From an uncultured Clostridium sp. (GTDB lineage: Bacteria; Bacillota; Clostridia; Lachnospirales; Lachnospiraceae), in contig CAMEIH010000001.1 in assembly GCA_945917985.1 (NCBI GenBank), forward strand, positions 1-43,983: a DNA stretch of 43,983 bases. Reading direction: 5' to 3'. How positions within the stretch are numbered: the stretch's first letter is position 1; every line of letters begins with the position of its first letter. A model generated the notes under the pieces. The model was given only the letters and a program-made list of their open reading frames with translations. It was not told the DNA's origin and did not search any database. Below are positions 31,363-40,570 of the stretch, in pieces. Made by a program: the position numbers and the translations under genes.

Positions 31363-32940
31363 CTAACCAAAGAGGCGAAACCGTTTTATCGGTTCCGCCT
31401 CTTTGCTTTCCTGCTCATTCACTGCGATTGCCCTGAGAAGGCAACTGCTTACCGCCCGTACGGCTTCGTAGATATAATGAATATCCGTTTCAAAGTTCCC
31501 TGCCTTTTTCAGGTATTTTTCATGATTCTCCCTCAGATACCGGACCGCTATTGTAAGTGACATGGCAGGCTCATTCTCCTTCTCCGAGAATATCGCTTCC
31601 TCCTTCAGATAATCTTCCAGCTGTCTTTCATACAGAATATGACTTGGCAGACCGCCCTCAAAAACAGGATTATGGGCAAGGGTGTAAAAATCCTCCACAT
31701 AATGAAGCACCCAGCCAAGCATCAGATAAGAGAACCGGTTATCGCTTCCATGCTGTTCCAACTCATACATCCTTTTTTCGATCCTGTCAAAAGAGCTTTC
31801 CCAGGTATGTCCTTTTAAATAAGTGTGATACAAAAGATCGGGCAGAATGCTTCCGAAAAGGACCCAGCTTCTTTGCTTTGCTGTTTTCAGTGCCCCCTCC
31901 GAAAGCTTTCTTCGAAGCAGAACATTTTCCTTCAAATCCCTGATTGCATGGTAAAGGGCATCACTGTCTCTGTCTTTCACCACATATGCGTTTTTCCCGT
32001 GTACCGCAAAATCCGTCACACCGCCGGAATCGGTACAGATGCAGGGGCTTCCGCTTGCCATTGCCTCAAGAAGAACATTGCCGAAGGTTTCTGTTCCTGA
32101 CGGGAACACAAAAAGATCACTGTCTGCATAGAGCTGTGCCAGCATTTCTCCCCGGACAAAGCCTGTCAGCTTTACATTCTCCATACCGCTGTTCTCCAGA
32201 TATTCCCTGTAGGGTCCGTCTCCGGCAAAAAGAAATACTGTATTCTTTTCACCGCCTGTATGATTCCATTTCCGGATTGCATCAAGATAGATATCCAGTC
32301 CTTTTTCAAAGGACAATCTTCCCACATACAGACAGATAAATTTGTCCTCTCCAAACTGTTTTCTCCATCTGCCTTCTCTTTTCTTTGGTGTGTACAATTC
32401 GGTGTCCACGCCTCTGCTCCAAATGTCCAGATGAGTATAGCCTTGCTCCTTCAACTGATGGTATGTCTGCCGGGAAGGACACAGTGTCAAAAGCGCCTGA
32501 CTGTGAAAATTCTTAAAATATGCCTTTACAGGTTTTTCTAACAGCTTTGCATGGAAGTATTGAAGATACTGGTCGATATTGGTATGAAAGGAAGTTACGA
32601 GCGGAATTCCCGTTTCCCTGGCAATCCGAAGTCCTTCATTGCCGATGGTGAATTCCGTTACGACATGGATAATATCAGGCTTAAATTCGAGAACCTTTTT
32701 CTTGATCATTGTATGAAAAGGAAGAGACAGCGCAAGTCTGCTGTTTGGTGAAAAAGGAACCTGAATTCCTTTAAACCGCAGAATGTAATCCTCCGCTGTC
32801 TCCTCCGAATATTCCGGTGCAAAAAAGATATGTTCAATTTGATTTTTGTCAAGATAACCGTGCAGCCTTGACAAGGTATTGGCTACGCCGTTAATTTCAG
32901 GGTAATAAGTGTCTGTAAAATAGGCGATTCTCAGTTTCAT
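31363..32940 (-). CDS. GT4 glycosyltransferase fused to a zinc-phospholipase-C-like domain
   Basis: A 525-residue protein. Residues 1 to about 358 are a GT4 glycosyltransferase (RIAYFTDTYYPEINGVANTL, DIIHVVTEFTIG, FHTNIDQYLQYFH, YVGRLSFEKGLDIY, GTETFGNVLLEAMASG). It ends abruptly at KTAKQRSW, about 20 residues short of the usual C-terminal helix. The next residues, VLFGSILPDLLYH, begin a zinc-dependent phospholipase-C-like domain that continues with LGWVLHYVEDFYTLAHN and ends at the C-terminus. The normal N-terminus of that domain, with its first His ligand, is missing; an intact member lies at 35728-36558. The start at 32940 has AGGG 8 bases upstream, inside a longer frame. Fusion by deletion of two neighbouring genes is the simplest reading. 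The transferase may still work. Confidence 0.8.
   Translation of the reverse strand: MKLRIAYFTDTYYPEINGVANTLSRLHGYLDKNQIEHIFFAPEYSEETAEDYILRFKGIQVPFSPNSRLALSLPFHTMIKKKVLEFKPDIIHVVTEFTIGNEGLRIARETGIPLVTSFHTNIDQYLQYFHAKLLEKPVKAYFKNFHSQALLTLCPSRQTYHQLKEQGYTHLDIWSRGVDTELYTPKKREGRWRKQFGEDKFICLYVGRLSFEKGLDIYLDAIRKWNHTGGEKNTVFLFAGDGPYREYLENSGMENVKLTGFVRGEMLAQLYADSDLFVFPSGTETFGNVLLEAMASGSPCICTDSGGVTDFAVHGKNAYVVKDRDSDALYHAIRDLKENVLLRRKLSEGALKTAKQRSWVLFGSILPDLLYHTYLKGHTWESSFDRIEKRMYELEQHGSDNRFSYLMLGWVLHYVEDFYTLAHNPVFEGGLPSHILYERQLEDYLKEEAIFSEKENEPAMSLTIAVRYLRENHEKYLKKAGNFETDIHYIYEAVRAVSSCLLRAIAVNEQESKEAEPIKRFRLFG
31369..31404 (+). terminator. Hairpin in the end of a convergent gene, possible terminator
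   Basis: Arms AAAGAGGCGAAACCG (31369-31383) and CGGTTCCGCCTCTTT (31390-31404) pair almost fully. The hairpin lies 46 bases after the small plus-strand gene and within the last codons of the opposing glycosyltransferase. The T run is short. Confidence 0.45.
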
Positions 32941-33051
32941 GTTCTTTTCCCTCATAATTTCATTTTCTGTACCTGTTTACATCGTACTATTTTGAAGGGA
33001 ATCAAACTATCATAGAAAAATATATTTTGCGTAAAAATCCGGTAAAGCCAA

Positions 33052-34290
33052 TTATTTCACCTGCTCAAGATCAAGCACCACCCAGTCGTCCTCCTTCAGG
33101 TCATACTCTCTGCCGCAAAACGGACAATGCCTGATCCTGACGGCGTCAAAGCTTCCGCCGCAGCCCCGGCACTGCACCTTTCGGATAGAAAAGCCGTAAT
33201 CCTCAGGCTTTGTGATATCCTTGCAGAGCTTCATTCGAAAGATATCATTCTTTTTATAAATTTTACTGCCGCCGTCATGAATATCCGACATGAACAGGTT
33301 AATATCCAGATAACAGTATTTTCCTTCCACCTGACAGCTGTTTAATGTTGTGGTTCCCTGATAGGCAATATCCACAATATCACGGAATGCGTCCCCCGCC
33401 ACTTTGCCCTGGCAAACCGCCAGATTACTCCTGTCGTCGGTAAAGAGTATGATTTTCAGAAGGGATACCACTTTACTCAGGAAATAGTCATAGGAAAATG
33501 CAGGATCGTATTTCTTAAGAAATGCTGTAATCTTAAGCCTTGCCTGATCTCTTCCCACAAATCTATGTACTGAAAACAACCCACGAAACAGACTGTAAAT
33601 CAAAAACAAAACGCCAAAGAACAAATATCCAAAAAAAGAAAACAAAGGCATCATAAAAATTCCTATAAGAAGTGCCTGGACCACGTATCCAAAGGACGGT
33701 GCGCGCAACATCCCCACAAGTACCACCAATGCGATGTAGACCGGACCGACCAGCTTGGTACCACGAATCACGCTGAGGTTAACTTCATAATCAGAATAAT
33801 AAAAGTCGGTAACTTTAGGAAACAAATCTGTCATCTGAAACCTTGTTCCGCAATAGGGACATCCTGCAAGCAAAGCCTTTACGGAGCTGATTGCACTACA
33901 GTTCGGGCAGCTGTACAGTTCATCTTCACTCATGCTGCCATCATTCATGTATGTGATCACCTGATAAAAGAGAGTATCCTTCTTTTTCTTAAACAGACAT
34001 TTATTTCCTTTATAACATCTGACCTCTCTGGAATAATCATCCGCCACCATCCTGAGTGTATATTTTTGATCCTTAGCCGTCCAGCCGACCAGAGATTTTG
34101 GCTCTCCTTTTTTCCCGGCCCTATCCGAGAAACGATACTCCATACGGATGTTTCTTTCTTTCAACCGGTTTTGCTGTAGTTCCAGATAATACGCAATGTC
34201 CTGGTTGCCGCCTTCCGGCAAAGTTCCGTCTTTTGCCCACCTTGGCAGATCCCTTACAAAACTGTAATAGATTTTTTCTGTTTCTTCCAT
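33052..34290 (-). CDS. Zinc-ribbon membrane protein with TIM44-like region
   Basis: A 412-residue protein of unknown role. The N-terminal 125 residues are soluble. A first zinc ribbon follows (CPNC...CPYC, about 128-147). Two or three hydrophobic segments lie between about 180 and 240. A soluble domain comes next (about 245-350), resembling the TIM44/Tim44-like fold by pattern (RDQARLKITAFLKKYDPAFS). A second zinc ribbon sits at the C-terminus (CRGCGG...CPFCG). GGGGGAGA precedes the ATG. It stands alone, with a terminator of the upstream operon 145 bases before it. Similar proteins occur in Lachnospiraceae; the function is not known. Confidence 0.6.
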   Translation of the reverse strand: MEETEKIYYSFVRDLPRWAKDGTLPEGGNQDIAYYLELQQNRLKERNIRMEYRFSDRAGKKGEPKSLVGWTAKDQKYTLRMVADDYSREVRCYKGNKCLFKKKKDTLFYQVITYMNDGSMSEDELYSCPNCSAISSVKALLAGCPYCGTRFQMTDLFPKVTDFYYSDYEVNLSVIRGTKLVGPVYIALVVLVGMLRAPSFGYVVQALLIGIFMMPLFSFFGYLFFGVLFLIYSLFRGLFSVHRFVGRDQARLKITAFLKKYDPAFSYDYFLSKVVSLLKIILFTDDRSNLAVCQGKVAGDAFRDIVDIAYQGTTTLNSCQVEGKYCYLDINLFMSDIHDGGSKIYKKNDIFRMKLCKDITKPEDYGFSIRKVQCRGCGGSFDAVRIRHCPFCGREYDLKEDDWVVLDLEQVK

Positions 34291-34434
34291 GACAGAATCT
34301 CCCCCGTTTTCTGTTTTCTTTCTCTATCCATGGTTTTCATAATTCTTTTATCTTAGATTACTATACTTTCTTTTTTTTGAAATATCTCTTCTCCGTAAAG
34401 CATATGTAAACTTTGAGTAAAAGCTCATTAAAAC

Positions 34435-34463
34435 AAAAAAATCTTCGGACCGAAGCCCGAAGA
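34435..34463 (-). terminator. Terminator of the eight-gene ABC/phosphoesterase operon
   Basis: Arms TCTTCGG (34442-34448) and CCGAAGA (34457-34463) are followed on the minus strand by seven T, 28 bases after the MFS permease stop. Confidence 0.8.
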
Positions 34464-34490
34464 ACTTGTTAAAACATTTTTATTTTTGAA

Positions 34491-35738
34491 TTATGACAAA
34501 GCGGAACCCTCTGCCTTAACCGCACACCTGAAAATCAAAAATCCTATGACAAACAGAACCGCAATCATTCCCACTCCTGCATTCATGCTGCCTGTCATCT
34601 GGGAAACTGCACTGACAATGGCTGTTCCCATAAAGGCTGCGCCTTTGCCGCAGATATCCATCAGACCGAAAAACTCGCCGGACTGATTTGCCGGAATGAT
34701 CTTGGTAAAGTAGGAACGAGACAGTGCCTGAATACCGCCCTGGAACATTCCCACAAAGATTGCCAGAATCCAGAACTGCACCTGATTCGTAAGGAACACG
34801 GCAAATACTGCGATGCCGAAATAGGCTGCGATACACACCATGATCAGCTTTTCCGCTCTGTACTTCTGGGCCAGTCTTCCGAATAAGATTGCAAAAGGGA
34901 AGGCTACGATCTGGGTTACCAGAAGTGCCAGAAGAAGCCCTGTGCTGTCAAGTCCAAGTGCCGAACCATAGGCGGTTGCCATATCGATAATGGTATAGAC
35001 ACCATCGATATAGAAGAAGAAAGCAAGCAGGAATAAAAATACCTTCTTTTCCTTTTTCACATTGAGGAAGGTCCTGCCGATTCTTGCAAAGCTTTCCTTC
35101 ACTGCACCCTTTCTTTTTTCCACATAGTGCTTTTGTCTGTAGGTCTTAAGCAGAGGAATCGTCATAAGCACCCACCATCCGGCGGTGATAAGAAAGGCAA
35201 TTCCCATGGCCATCTCCATCGTGATACCAATCGCCCCGGCTCCCAGAACAACCACAAGGGAAAGTACAAACGGAATACAGCTTCCGATATACCCGAATGC
35301 ATAGCCAAGGGACGATACTCTGTCCATTCGCTCCTCCCCGGTCACATCCGGCAGCATGGAGTCATAAAAGATCAGACTTCCCGAAAAACCTACCTTGGCG
35401 ATCAGATAAATGACAAGAAACACAAACCAGTTTTTTGCAAAACCGAGACTGATACATCCCGCCGCACCTACAATCAGTGAAATGACAAAGATCGGTTTCT
35501 TGTACCCCTTTGTGTCTGCCAGCGATCCGCAAACCGGTCCCATAATAGCCACGACCAACGTGGCAAGAGATGCCGCATAGCCCCAGTATGCCAGATATTC
35601 CACATCGGAAAGTCCTGCATTGCCTGCCAGATAATTGAAATAGATTGGCACGATGGTAGTAATCAAAAGGGTAAAGGCGGAATTTCCCACATCATACAAC
35701 ACCCAGTTTTTTTCTTCCTTTGTCAATTTAAAGTTCAT
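34491..35738 (-). CDS. MFS permease of the UMF1/Atg22-like type
   Basis: A 415-residue, twelve-helix major-facilitator protein. The start EEKNWVLYDVGNSAFTLLI is typical of the UMF1 group. Family-like loops are GSLADTKGYKKP after helix 2 and ILFGRLAQKYRAEKL after helix 8. The end has GLMDICGKGAAFMGTAI. Substrate is unknown. GAGGAGAG lies 8 bases before the ATG at 35738, inside the last codons of the preceding gene (11-base overlap). It is the last gene of the operon and may export or take up a product of the phospholipase-like and phosphatase proteins. Confidence 0.8.
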   Translation of the reverse strand: MNFKLTKEEKNWVLYDVGNSAFTLLITTIVPIYFNYLAGNAGLSDVEYLAYWGYAASLATLVVAIMGPVCGSLADTKGYKKPIFVISLIVGAAGCISLGFAKNWFVFLVIYLIAKVGFSGSLIFYDSMLPDVTGEERMDRVSSLGYAFGYIGSCIPFVLSLVVVLGAGAIGITMEMAMGIAFLITAGWWVLMTIPLLKTYRQKHYVEKRKGAVKESFARIGRTFLNVKKEKKVFLFLLAFFFYIDGVYTIIDMATAYGSALGLDSTGLLLALLVTQIVAFPFAILFGRLAQKYRAEKLIMVCIAAYFGIAVFAVFLTNQVQFWILAIFVGMFQGGIQALSRSYFTKIIPANQSGEFFGLMDICGKGAAFMGTAIVSAVSQMTGSMNAGVGMIAVLFVIGFLIFRCAVKAEGSALS

Positions 35739-36558
35739 TCTTGATTCTCTCCTCTTCCACCTTCTCTGAGCCAAAGGTGTATTGATAAATCGGATTTAAC
35801 TCTTTTTTTCCTTCCAGAAAACCACTATATTCATGGATCAGCGAAACAGCCTGAGTCTTTGCTTGACCATATCGGTCAGAAAGTTCCTTTGTGCTGTCTG
35901 CACAATCTTTATTTGACACATAGTTGATCACCAGTCCGTGGAGATCCTCATAATTTCCTGTCAGTTTCAAAACTGAATCAATCAAAAATCTCTTTCCCTT
36001 GGAAGGCGCAACCAACAGGTTCAGGTATGATACCATTCCTTTCAGTGTTCCCAATACCTGCGTGTTGTCCGCATCCTCAAAAAAAGTCTGAATGATCTCA
36101 GCGTTTTCCACGGAAGGTACGATATGTCCCGTGGGCTTATACCGGATGGGATCATGCCCGTCTTCTACCATCAGCATTCTGTCAAATTCGGCTTCGATCT
36201 CCGTGTGGCTGATGCCGCTTTTCGCAATTTTCTCATCCACATAGCCATGGCAGGCAACATCCAGTGCAAAATGACAAATAAAACCATACAGATAGGCAAG
36301 ATATGCATGGTTTTCTTCATGCGCTCTCACCACCTCCGCTGCCGGACCGAAAAAATCCTTTCCGGCTCGCTTATGCATGTCATTTCCAATCTGCCTGACT
36401 CTGTTTTTGGAAAAGGGTTTATAGTAAAAAAAGATATCAGGTCCATGAAGTCCGATCATAAACAACTCCAGAAATTCTTCCACAATTTTCTTTTCCTTTT
36501 CCGGCAGATTTTTCCTTACTTCCTGCCCAAATCTGTAATGAGCGTATGTTGCCGGCAT
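35728..36558 (-). CDS. Zinc-dependent phospholipase C-like protein
   Basis: A 276-residue member of the zinc-dependent phospholipase C / S1-P1-like family. The N-terminus MPATYAHYRFG carries the first His ligand. IGLHGPDIFFYY holds the conserved Asp, and YGFICHFALDVACHGYVD the His/Asp ligand cluster. HTEIEAEFDRML follows. No signal peptide is seen, so it should act in the cytoplasm, unlike secreted toxins of the family. GGAAGGTGG lies 6 bases before the ATG. It starts 18 bases after the HD gene. The substrate may be a lipid head group or another phosphodiester. Confidence 0.8.
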   Translation of the reverse strand: MPATYAHYRFGQEVRKNLPEKEKKIVEEFLELFMIGLHGPDIFFYYKPFSKNRVRQIGNDMHKRAGKDFFGPAAEVVRAHEENHAYLAYLYGFICHFALDVACHGYVDEKIAKSGISHTEIEAEFDRMLMVEDGHDPIRYKPTGHIVPSVENAEIIQTFFEDADNTQVLGTLKGMVSYLNLLVAPSKGKRFLIDSVLKLTGNYEDLHGLVINYVSNKDCADSTKELSDRYGQAKTQAVSLIHEYSGFLEGKKELNPIYQYTFGSEKVEEERIKNEL

Positions 36559-36576
36559 AAAAAGCCACCTTCCTCT

Positions 36577-37233
36577 CTACAAGATCTTACTTCCGTTAGC
36601 GGTAAGCTTAAACCGGAATCCCAGTATCTCTGCCGCTCCTCTGCACATCACCATTCTTCCGAGAAAAATATCGAAATACTCATACATAGTACAGATATTC
36701 TCATCAATCTGCAGGCTCAGTGTAATGACCTTCTTCTCCGTATTGATCTTCAATTTTGCCTCGGTGACGGCATAGTTGACCCTGTCATGGATATCAAAGG
36801 TAGACATGTCCTTGTTTCTCACCCTGTTTCTGCGCACATCGGTTTTATCCGCAATGATCAGAGCAGCCGATATGTAATCTGTAGCTCCTCCCGTAGACTC
36901 ATCATGATTGCCGATAGCTGACACAACTGTCACTCTGTCCTCCAATGGCATATCCGTATTTTTCAGAAGATCATTTGCCAGAATGGCACCATACTCCGCA
37001 TGGTGGGAACGATTGACAGCGTTTCCGATATCATGCATAAAGCCTGCAATTTTTACCAGTTCTATATCCTTTTCCTTATATCCGAGCTTTCTTAAAATAT
37101 CGCCTGCACGCTCCGCAACCAGGATACAATGTGCCTCCGAATGGTCGGTATATCCTAAAATCCCGAGATTTTCATTTCCCTTTTTCAAAAAAGCAAGTAT
37201 TTCTTTGTTTTTCTTTATCTCTTCAAATTTCAA
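36577..37233 (-). CDS. HD-domain phosphohydrolase
   Basis: A 218-residue HD-superfamily protein. The conserved His of HSEAHCI, the HD pair in GFMHDIGN, and the later HHAEYG and IGNHDE segments outline the metal site. IIADKTDVRRNRVR follows. The start is TTG at 37233: GGCGGAG lies about 8 bases upstream and just after the stop of the preceding gene. The longer GTG start at 37281 would overlap that gene by 33 bases. Such proteins hydrolyse phosphate esters or nucleotides; the substrate here is not known. Confidence 0.75.
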   Translation of the reverse strand: MKFEEIKKNKEILAFLKKGNENLGILGYTDHSEAHCILVAERAGDILRKLGYKEKDIELVKIAGFMHDIGNAVNRSHHAEYGAILANDLLKNTDMPLEDRVTVVSAIGNHDESTGGATDYISAALIIADKTDVRRNRVRNKDMSTFDIHDRVNYAVTEAKLKINTEKKVITLSLQIDENICTMYEYFDIFLGRMVMCRGAAEILGFRFKLTANGSKIL

Positions 37234-37247
37234 TTCATTTTCTCCGC

Positions 37248-37856
37248 CTATAATACAGAAAGAATAATATTCAGTACCCACAAAACAATGGCAACAATCA
37301 TACCGATGATACAGAGGGTCTTACCGATATTAGCCTGTTTTGCTTTGCTGGAACCCGATCCCATTCTTGCTCTTGCAAAGCCAAGGCAGGCAAAAAGAAT
37401 GCCAAAGAGTGGTATGATAAATGCAAGAACCACAGAAAGAATACCAAATAAAAGTGCCTGGGTTGCCGCACCGGTATTATCCACTGTCTGAACAGGGACA
37501 GATATTGTATTTTCCAGGATGTTTTCCTCTCCTTCCGGAATATCCTGCTGTAAGACCGTAAACAGCTGTTCCAGGCTTTCCTTATAAGGCTTCTTCTGCA
37601 TACAGCCTACAAATCCATCCAGATTCCACTCACCGCCAAAGCTTCCCTTCAGCCATGCCTCCACATGAAGAACACCGTTTTCATAGGACCATTTCAGAAA
37701 TTTAAAGCCTTCCATCATGGCATCCCCTGCACGATAAGCAGGTTCTCCCTTCCAGTCAGACATGGAAAACTGGTTTTTCTGAAGATAATCATTCATCACG
37801 AATTCCACGAAGTTCTCAGGTTTGTTTAAGGTTAAGTCTTTTGTAAATCTTGCCAT
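37248..37856 (-). CDS. Hypothetical protein with DUF4190-like C-terminal membrane part
   Basis: A 202-residue protein. The N-terminal 115 residues are soluble and unrecognised (MSDWKGEPAYRAGDAMMEGF, then FLKWSYENGVLHVEAW). Two transmembrane helices follow (about 134-158 and 178-200), flanking a Gly-Phe-Ala-Arg-Ala-Arg loop. That arrangement resembles DUF4190 modules. GAGGAAG precedes the ATG. It lies between the metallophosphoesterase and the HD genes, 19 bases after the former. No function can be given. Confidence 0.6.
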   Translation of the reverse strand: MARFTKDLTLNKPENFVEFVMNDYLQKNQFSMSDWKGEPAYRAGDAMMEGFKFLKWSYENGVLHVEAWLKGSFGGEWNLDGFVGCMQKKPYKESLEQLFTVLQQDIPEGEENILENTISVPVQTVDNTGAATQALLFGILSVVLAFIIPLFGILFACLGFARARMGSGSSKAKQANIGKTLCIIGMIVAIVLWVLNIILSVL

Positions 37857-37875
37857 TTTTTCTTCCTCTCTTAAA

Positions 37876-38634
37876 TTAGATTTTAATTTCCATTATTTTA
37901 ATATTATCATTACGTTTGATATGAATCAACTGAATTCCTGCCGGGATCCACGGAAGATGAGGCGTAACTGCCATACCGTTTACGATCACAGCTTCTCCAG
38001 CCCTATACATTCTTGTCTGCGTACTGTGTAAATGCCCACTCAGTATCAGCTTCACCATTCCCGAATTCACAATTCTCATAAAGCAATCCTGATTTTTTAT
38101 GACCTCAGGCTGGTGATGCATAAGCAGTACGACATAATTGTTATCCCCCAAACCGTCAAGCTGCAAAAAAGCTTTGTCAGGAATTACTGCTTCATCAAAA
38201 AACTGTAAGGAAGTCTCTGTACAGGTATTGATGGAAGCAAAGCGGTATTTCCGCTTTTCCCCTGTTTTTTTATCTTTCTTTTTTACAAGATAATCATAGT
38301 CACTTTTGCCGTAAAATTCATTTAAAAATGACTGATAATGATAAAAAGAAGAACCTTTTCCATCCGTGTCCGCATCATGATTTCCCGGGCAAAAAAAGAT
38401 TTTTTCTCTTTTTACAGACAAAAGCCCAGCTATCTCAAGCAGAAATCTCTTTGCCTGCCTGAATTCACACAGATCACCATGACAGGTAATATCACCGGTC
38501 ACCGCTATGGTATCCACTTTTTTATCCCGAAGGGCTTCCTTAAGCCTTTCCTCAATATGATTCCATTTTTCCCTGATCTCATTCTCCGCAGTATCCCTTG
38601 AAAAATGCAGATCCGTCATATGCAGAATATTCAT
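37876..38634 (-). CDS. Calcineurin-like metallophosphoesterase
   Basis: A 252-residue phosphoesterase with the full set of metal motifs: HMTDLHF (D-x-H), VTGDITCHGD (GD), FCPGNHDAD (GNHD), LLMHHQPE (His), and ILSGHLHSTQ (GHxH). The enzymes cleave phosphomonoesters or diesters, including cyclic nucleotides and glycerophosphodiesters. There is no signal peptide. It starts 20 bases after the second permease gene, which suggests it processes an imported phosphorylated compound. Confidence 0.85.
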   Translation of the reverse strand: MNILHMTDLHFSRDTAENEIREKWNHIEERLKEALRDKKVDTIAVTGDITCHGDLCEFRQAKRFLLEIAGLLSVKREKIFFCPGNHDADTDGKGSSFYHYQSFLNEFYGKSDYDYLVKKKDKKTGEKRKYRFASINTCTETSLQFFDEAVIPDKAFLQLDGLGDNNYVVLLMHHQPEVIKNQDCFMRIVNSGMVKLILSGHLHSTQTRMYRAGEAVIVNGMAVTPHLPWIPAGIQLIHIKRNDNIKIMEIKI

Positions 38635-38654
38635 CTTTTGGCATCATACCTTTC

Positions 38655-39509
38655 CTATTTAATTCCGGAATGCATAAAGCTCTCCATAAACTGTTTTTGG
38701 AACAGAACAAACAGAATCAAAAGCGGTGCACACACAAGTACGGTTGCCGCACTGACATCACTCCACTGCGCTCCGGTCTCATAGGACATGGCAAACATGG
38801 CAAGGCCCAGGGACAGCGGTCGTTTCTCCACAGAATCCGTCATCACAAGAGGCCATAAAAAGTTATTCCACTGGAAGGATGCGGAGATCATACCAAAGGA
38901 GATATAGGCAGGCTTTAAAAGAGGAACATAGACTCTCCACAAAATCTGAAACAGATTTGCGCCATCCACCTTGGCTGCTTCCTCCAGTTCATAGGGAATG
39001 GTCTTCACTGTCTGCCTTACGATCAGTGTTCCCATAGCAGAAGCAAAGAACGGAAGCATAATACCGATTTTTGTATCTGTGAGTCCCCATTTAGCCATCA
39101 TACTATAGTTTGGCAGAATCAATACCTCCGGAGCAATCATCATCTGAGATAAGAATATCACAAAGAGTACTTTTGAGCCATAAAAATCAATTCTGGCAAA
39201 GGCATATCCTGCCAGCGTGATCATGACAAACTGGGCAGCCAATACTCCCAAAGTAATGATCAGTGTATTCCCATAATACTTTCCAAAAGGCGCCGCTTCC
39301 AGCACTCTCTTAAAATTGTCAAGTACAGGCGCAGCCAAAGCGGTCAGGTCAAGCGCCAGATTCTGAGGGATAAAGGCAGTTCTGACCACCCAGAGAAGCG
39401 GTATCATATTGACCAGAAGCAAATCTGACATCAATGTCATTACTAACGTTTTTCCTATACTTATTCTTTTCCTTCTTTTTCTTTTGCCGTAAACAACGGG
39501 CTGGTACAT
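38655..39509 (-). CDS. Carbohydrate-type ABC permease, MalG/UgpE-like
   Basis: A 284-residue inner-membrane permease with about six helices. The EAA loop (ELEEAAKVDGANLFQILWRV) docks to the ATPase. An early VVRTAFIPQN and the final KQFMESFMHSGIK are typical of MalG-like subunits. GGAGG lies upstream of the ATG at 39509; an earlier TTG at 39530 overlaps the other permease gene. No ATPase gene is present, so a shared MsmX-like ATPase must serve it. Confidence 0.85.
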   Translation of the reverse strand: MYQPVVYGKRKRRKRISIGKTLVMTLMSDLLLVNMIPLLWVVRTAFIPQNLALDLTALAAPVLDNFKRVLEAAPFGKYYGNTLIITLGVLAAQFVMITLAGYAFARIDFYGSKVLFVIFLSQMMIAPEVLILPNYSMMAKWGLTDTKIGIMLPFFASAMGTLIVRQTVKTIPYELEEAAKVDGANLFQILWRVYVPLLKPAYISFGMISASFQWNNFLWPLVMTDSVEKRPLSLGLAMFAMSYETGAQWSDVSAATVLVCAPLLILFVLFQKQFMESFMHSGIK

Positions 39510-39526
39510 CTTTCCTTTCCTCCCTG

Positions 39527-40483
39527 TCAATCGTTATAATAAGCCTTCTTATCCTGTCTGAAAAAGCTGACAGAAGTGACAACTAAAAGCAGCACCACCA
39601 GAATCACTGTCATAGCAGAAGCTTTTCCTGTATCCCAGTAGTCAAAGCCGGTCTGATAAATATAAAACAGAAGCATATTTGTCGCATTGCCCGGTCCGCC
39701 CTTTGTCATGATATAAAGATGGTCCACCATCTTATATGCGTTCGTCAGCGCGATGATCAGGACATAGATCGTGGTCGGCTTCAGCATGGGCCATGTAATG
39801 GAAAAGAAGGTTCTTGCCGATCCCGCCCCGTCAATTTTTGCTGCCTCAAATAATTCTCTTGATATTCCATGCAAGCCTGCCACATAAAACAGCATGATAT
39901 AACCCGCCTGTTTCCACACAAGCATCACCATAAGCGCCCATATGGCTGTCTTACTGTCCGCAAGGAAACGCCATTCGGGATTAATATATCCTAAAAGGCC
40001 GTAAATTGGCGTATAGATGAACATCCAGATATTTGCGGCGGCTACCAGTGGAATAAAAGTGGGATAGGTAAAGCCAAGTCTTGCAATACCTTTTCCCCGA
40101 TTTAAACTGTTTGCGAACAGTGCCATTGCAACCGCAAGCGCAATACTGACCGGAACAGTCACTGCAGCAATCAGCAGATTATTGAAAAAGCATTCCCAGA
40201 ACACTTTGTCCTGGAACACTGCCTTATAGTTGGAAAATCCTGCAAAAACAGGTGTTATGGTTGATAAATTATCTATGTATAAACTACCAATAAAACTCTT
40301 GACAATAGGATAAATGGTAAAGATCACTAAAAAAACAAGAGATGGTGCAATCAAAAGCCATCCCGTCACGGTTCGTTTCCATTTATTCCTGATTTCTTTC
40401 TTCAATGCGCCTTGATAGGTCTCTCTCCTATCCTGCACATTTGTAGTCAAACCGGGTACTGTCATTTCCTGTCCAATATCCAT
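39527..40483 (-). CDS. Carbohydrate-type ABC permease, MalF/UgpA-like
   Basis: A 318-residue permease with about six helices after a 35-residue cytoplasmic start. FTIYPIVKSFIGSLY is the first helix region. The EAA loop is ELFEAAKIDGAGSARTFFSI, and KGGPGNATNMLLFYIYQ is a typical later segment. Together with the MalG-like subunit it forms the pore of an importer of sugars or glycerol-phosphate-type solutes. AGGAAA precedes the ATG. A hairpin in the 87-base gap after the binding-protein gene may tune its expression. Confidence 0.85.
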   Translation of the reverse strand: MDIGQEMTVPGLTTNVQDRRETYQGALKKEIRNKWKRTVTGWLLIAPSLVFLVIFTIYPIVKSFIGSLYIDNLSTITPVFAGFSNYKAVFQDKVFWECFFNNLLIAAVTVPVSIALAVAMALFANSLNRGKGIARLGFTYPTFIPLVAAANIWMFIYTPIYGLLGYINPEWRFLADSKTAIWALMVMLVWKQAGYIMLFYVAGLHGISRELFEAAKIDGAGSARTFFSITWPMLKPTTIYVLIIALTNAYKMVDHLYIMTKGGPGNATNMLLFYIYQTGFDYWDTGKASAMTVILVVLLLVVTSVSFFRQDKKAYYND

Positions 40484-40512
40484 TTTGTTTCCTGCCTTTC
40501 TTTTTCAGGAAA

Positions 40513-40539
40513 AGACCGGCTTTGACGCTCAGCCGGTCT
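40513..40539 (-). terminator. Attenuator-like hairpin between binding-protein and permease genes
   Basis: Nine-base arms AGACCGGCT and AGCCGGTCT with a nine-base loop are followed by only three to four T on the minus strand. Such weak terminators often reduce permease levels relative to the binding protein. Confidence 0.55.
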
Positions 40540-40570
40540 GTCCCTCTAAAGTATGTATCTTTACCAGAAT

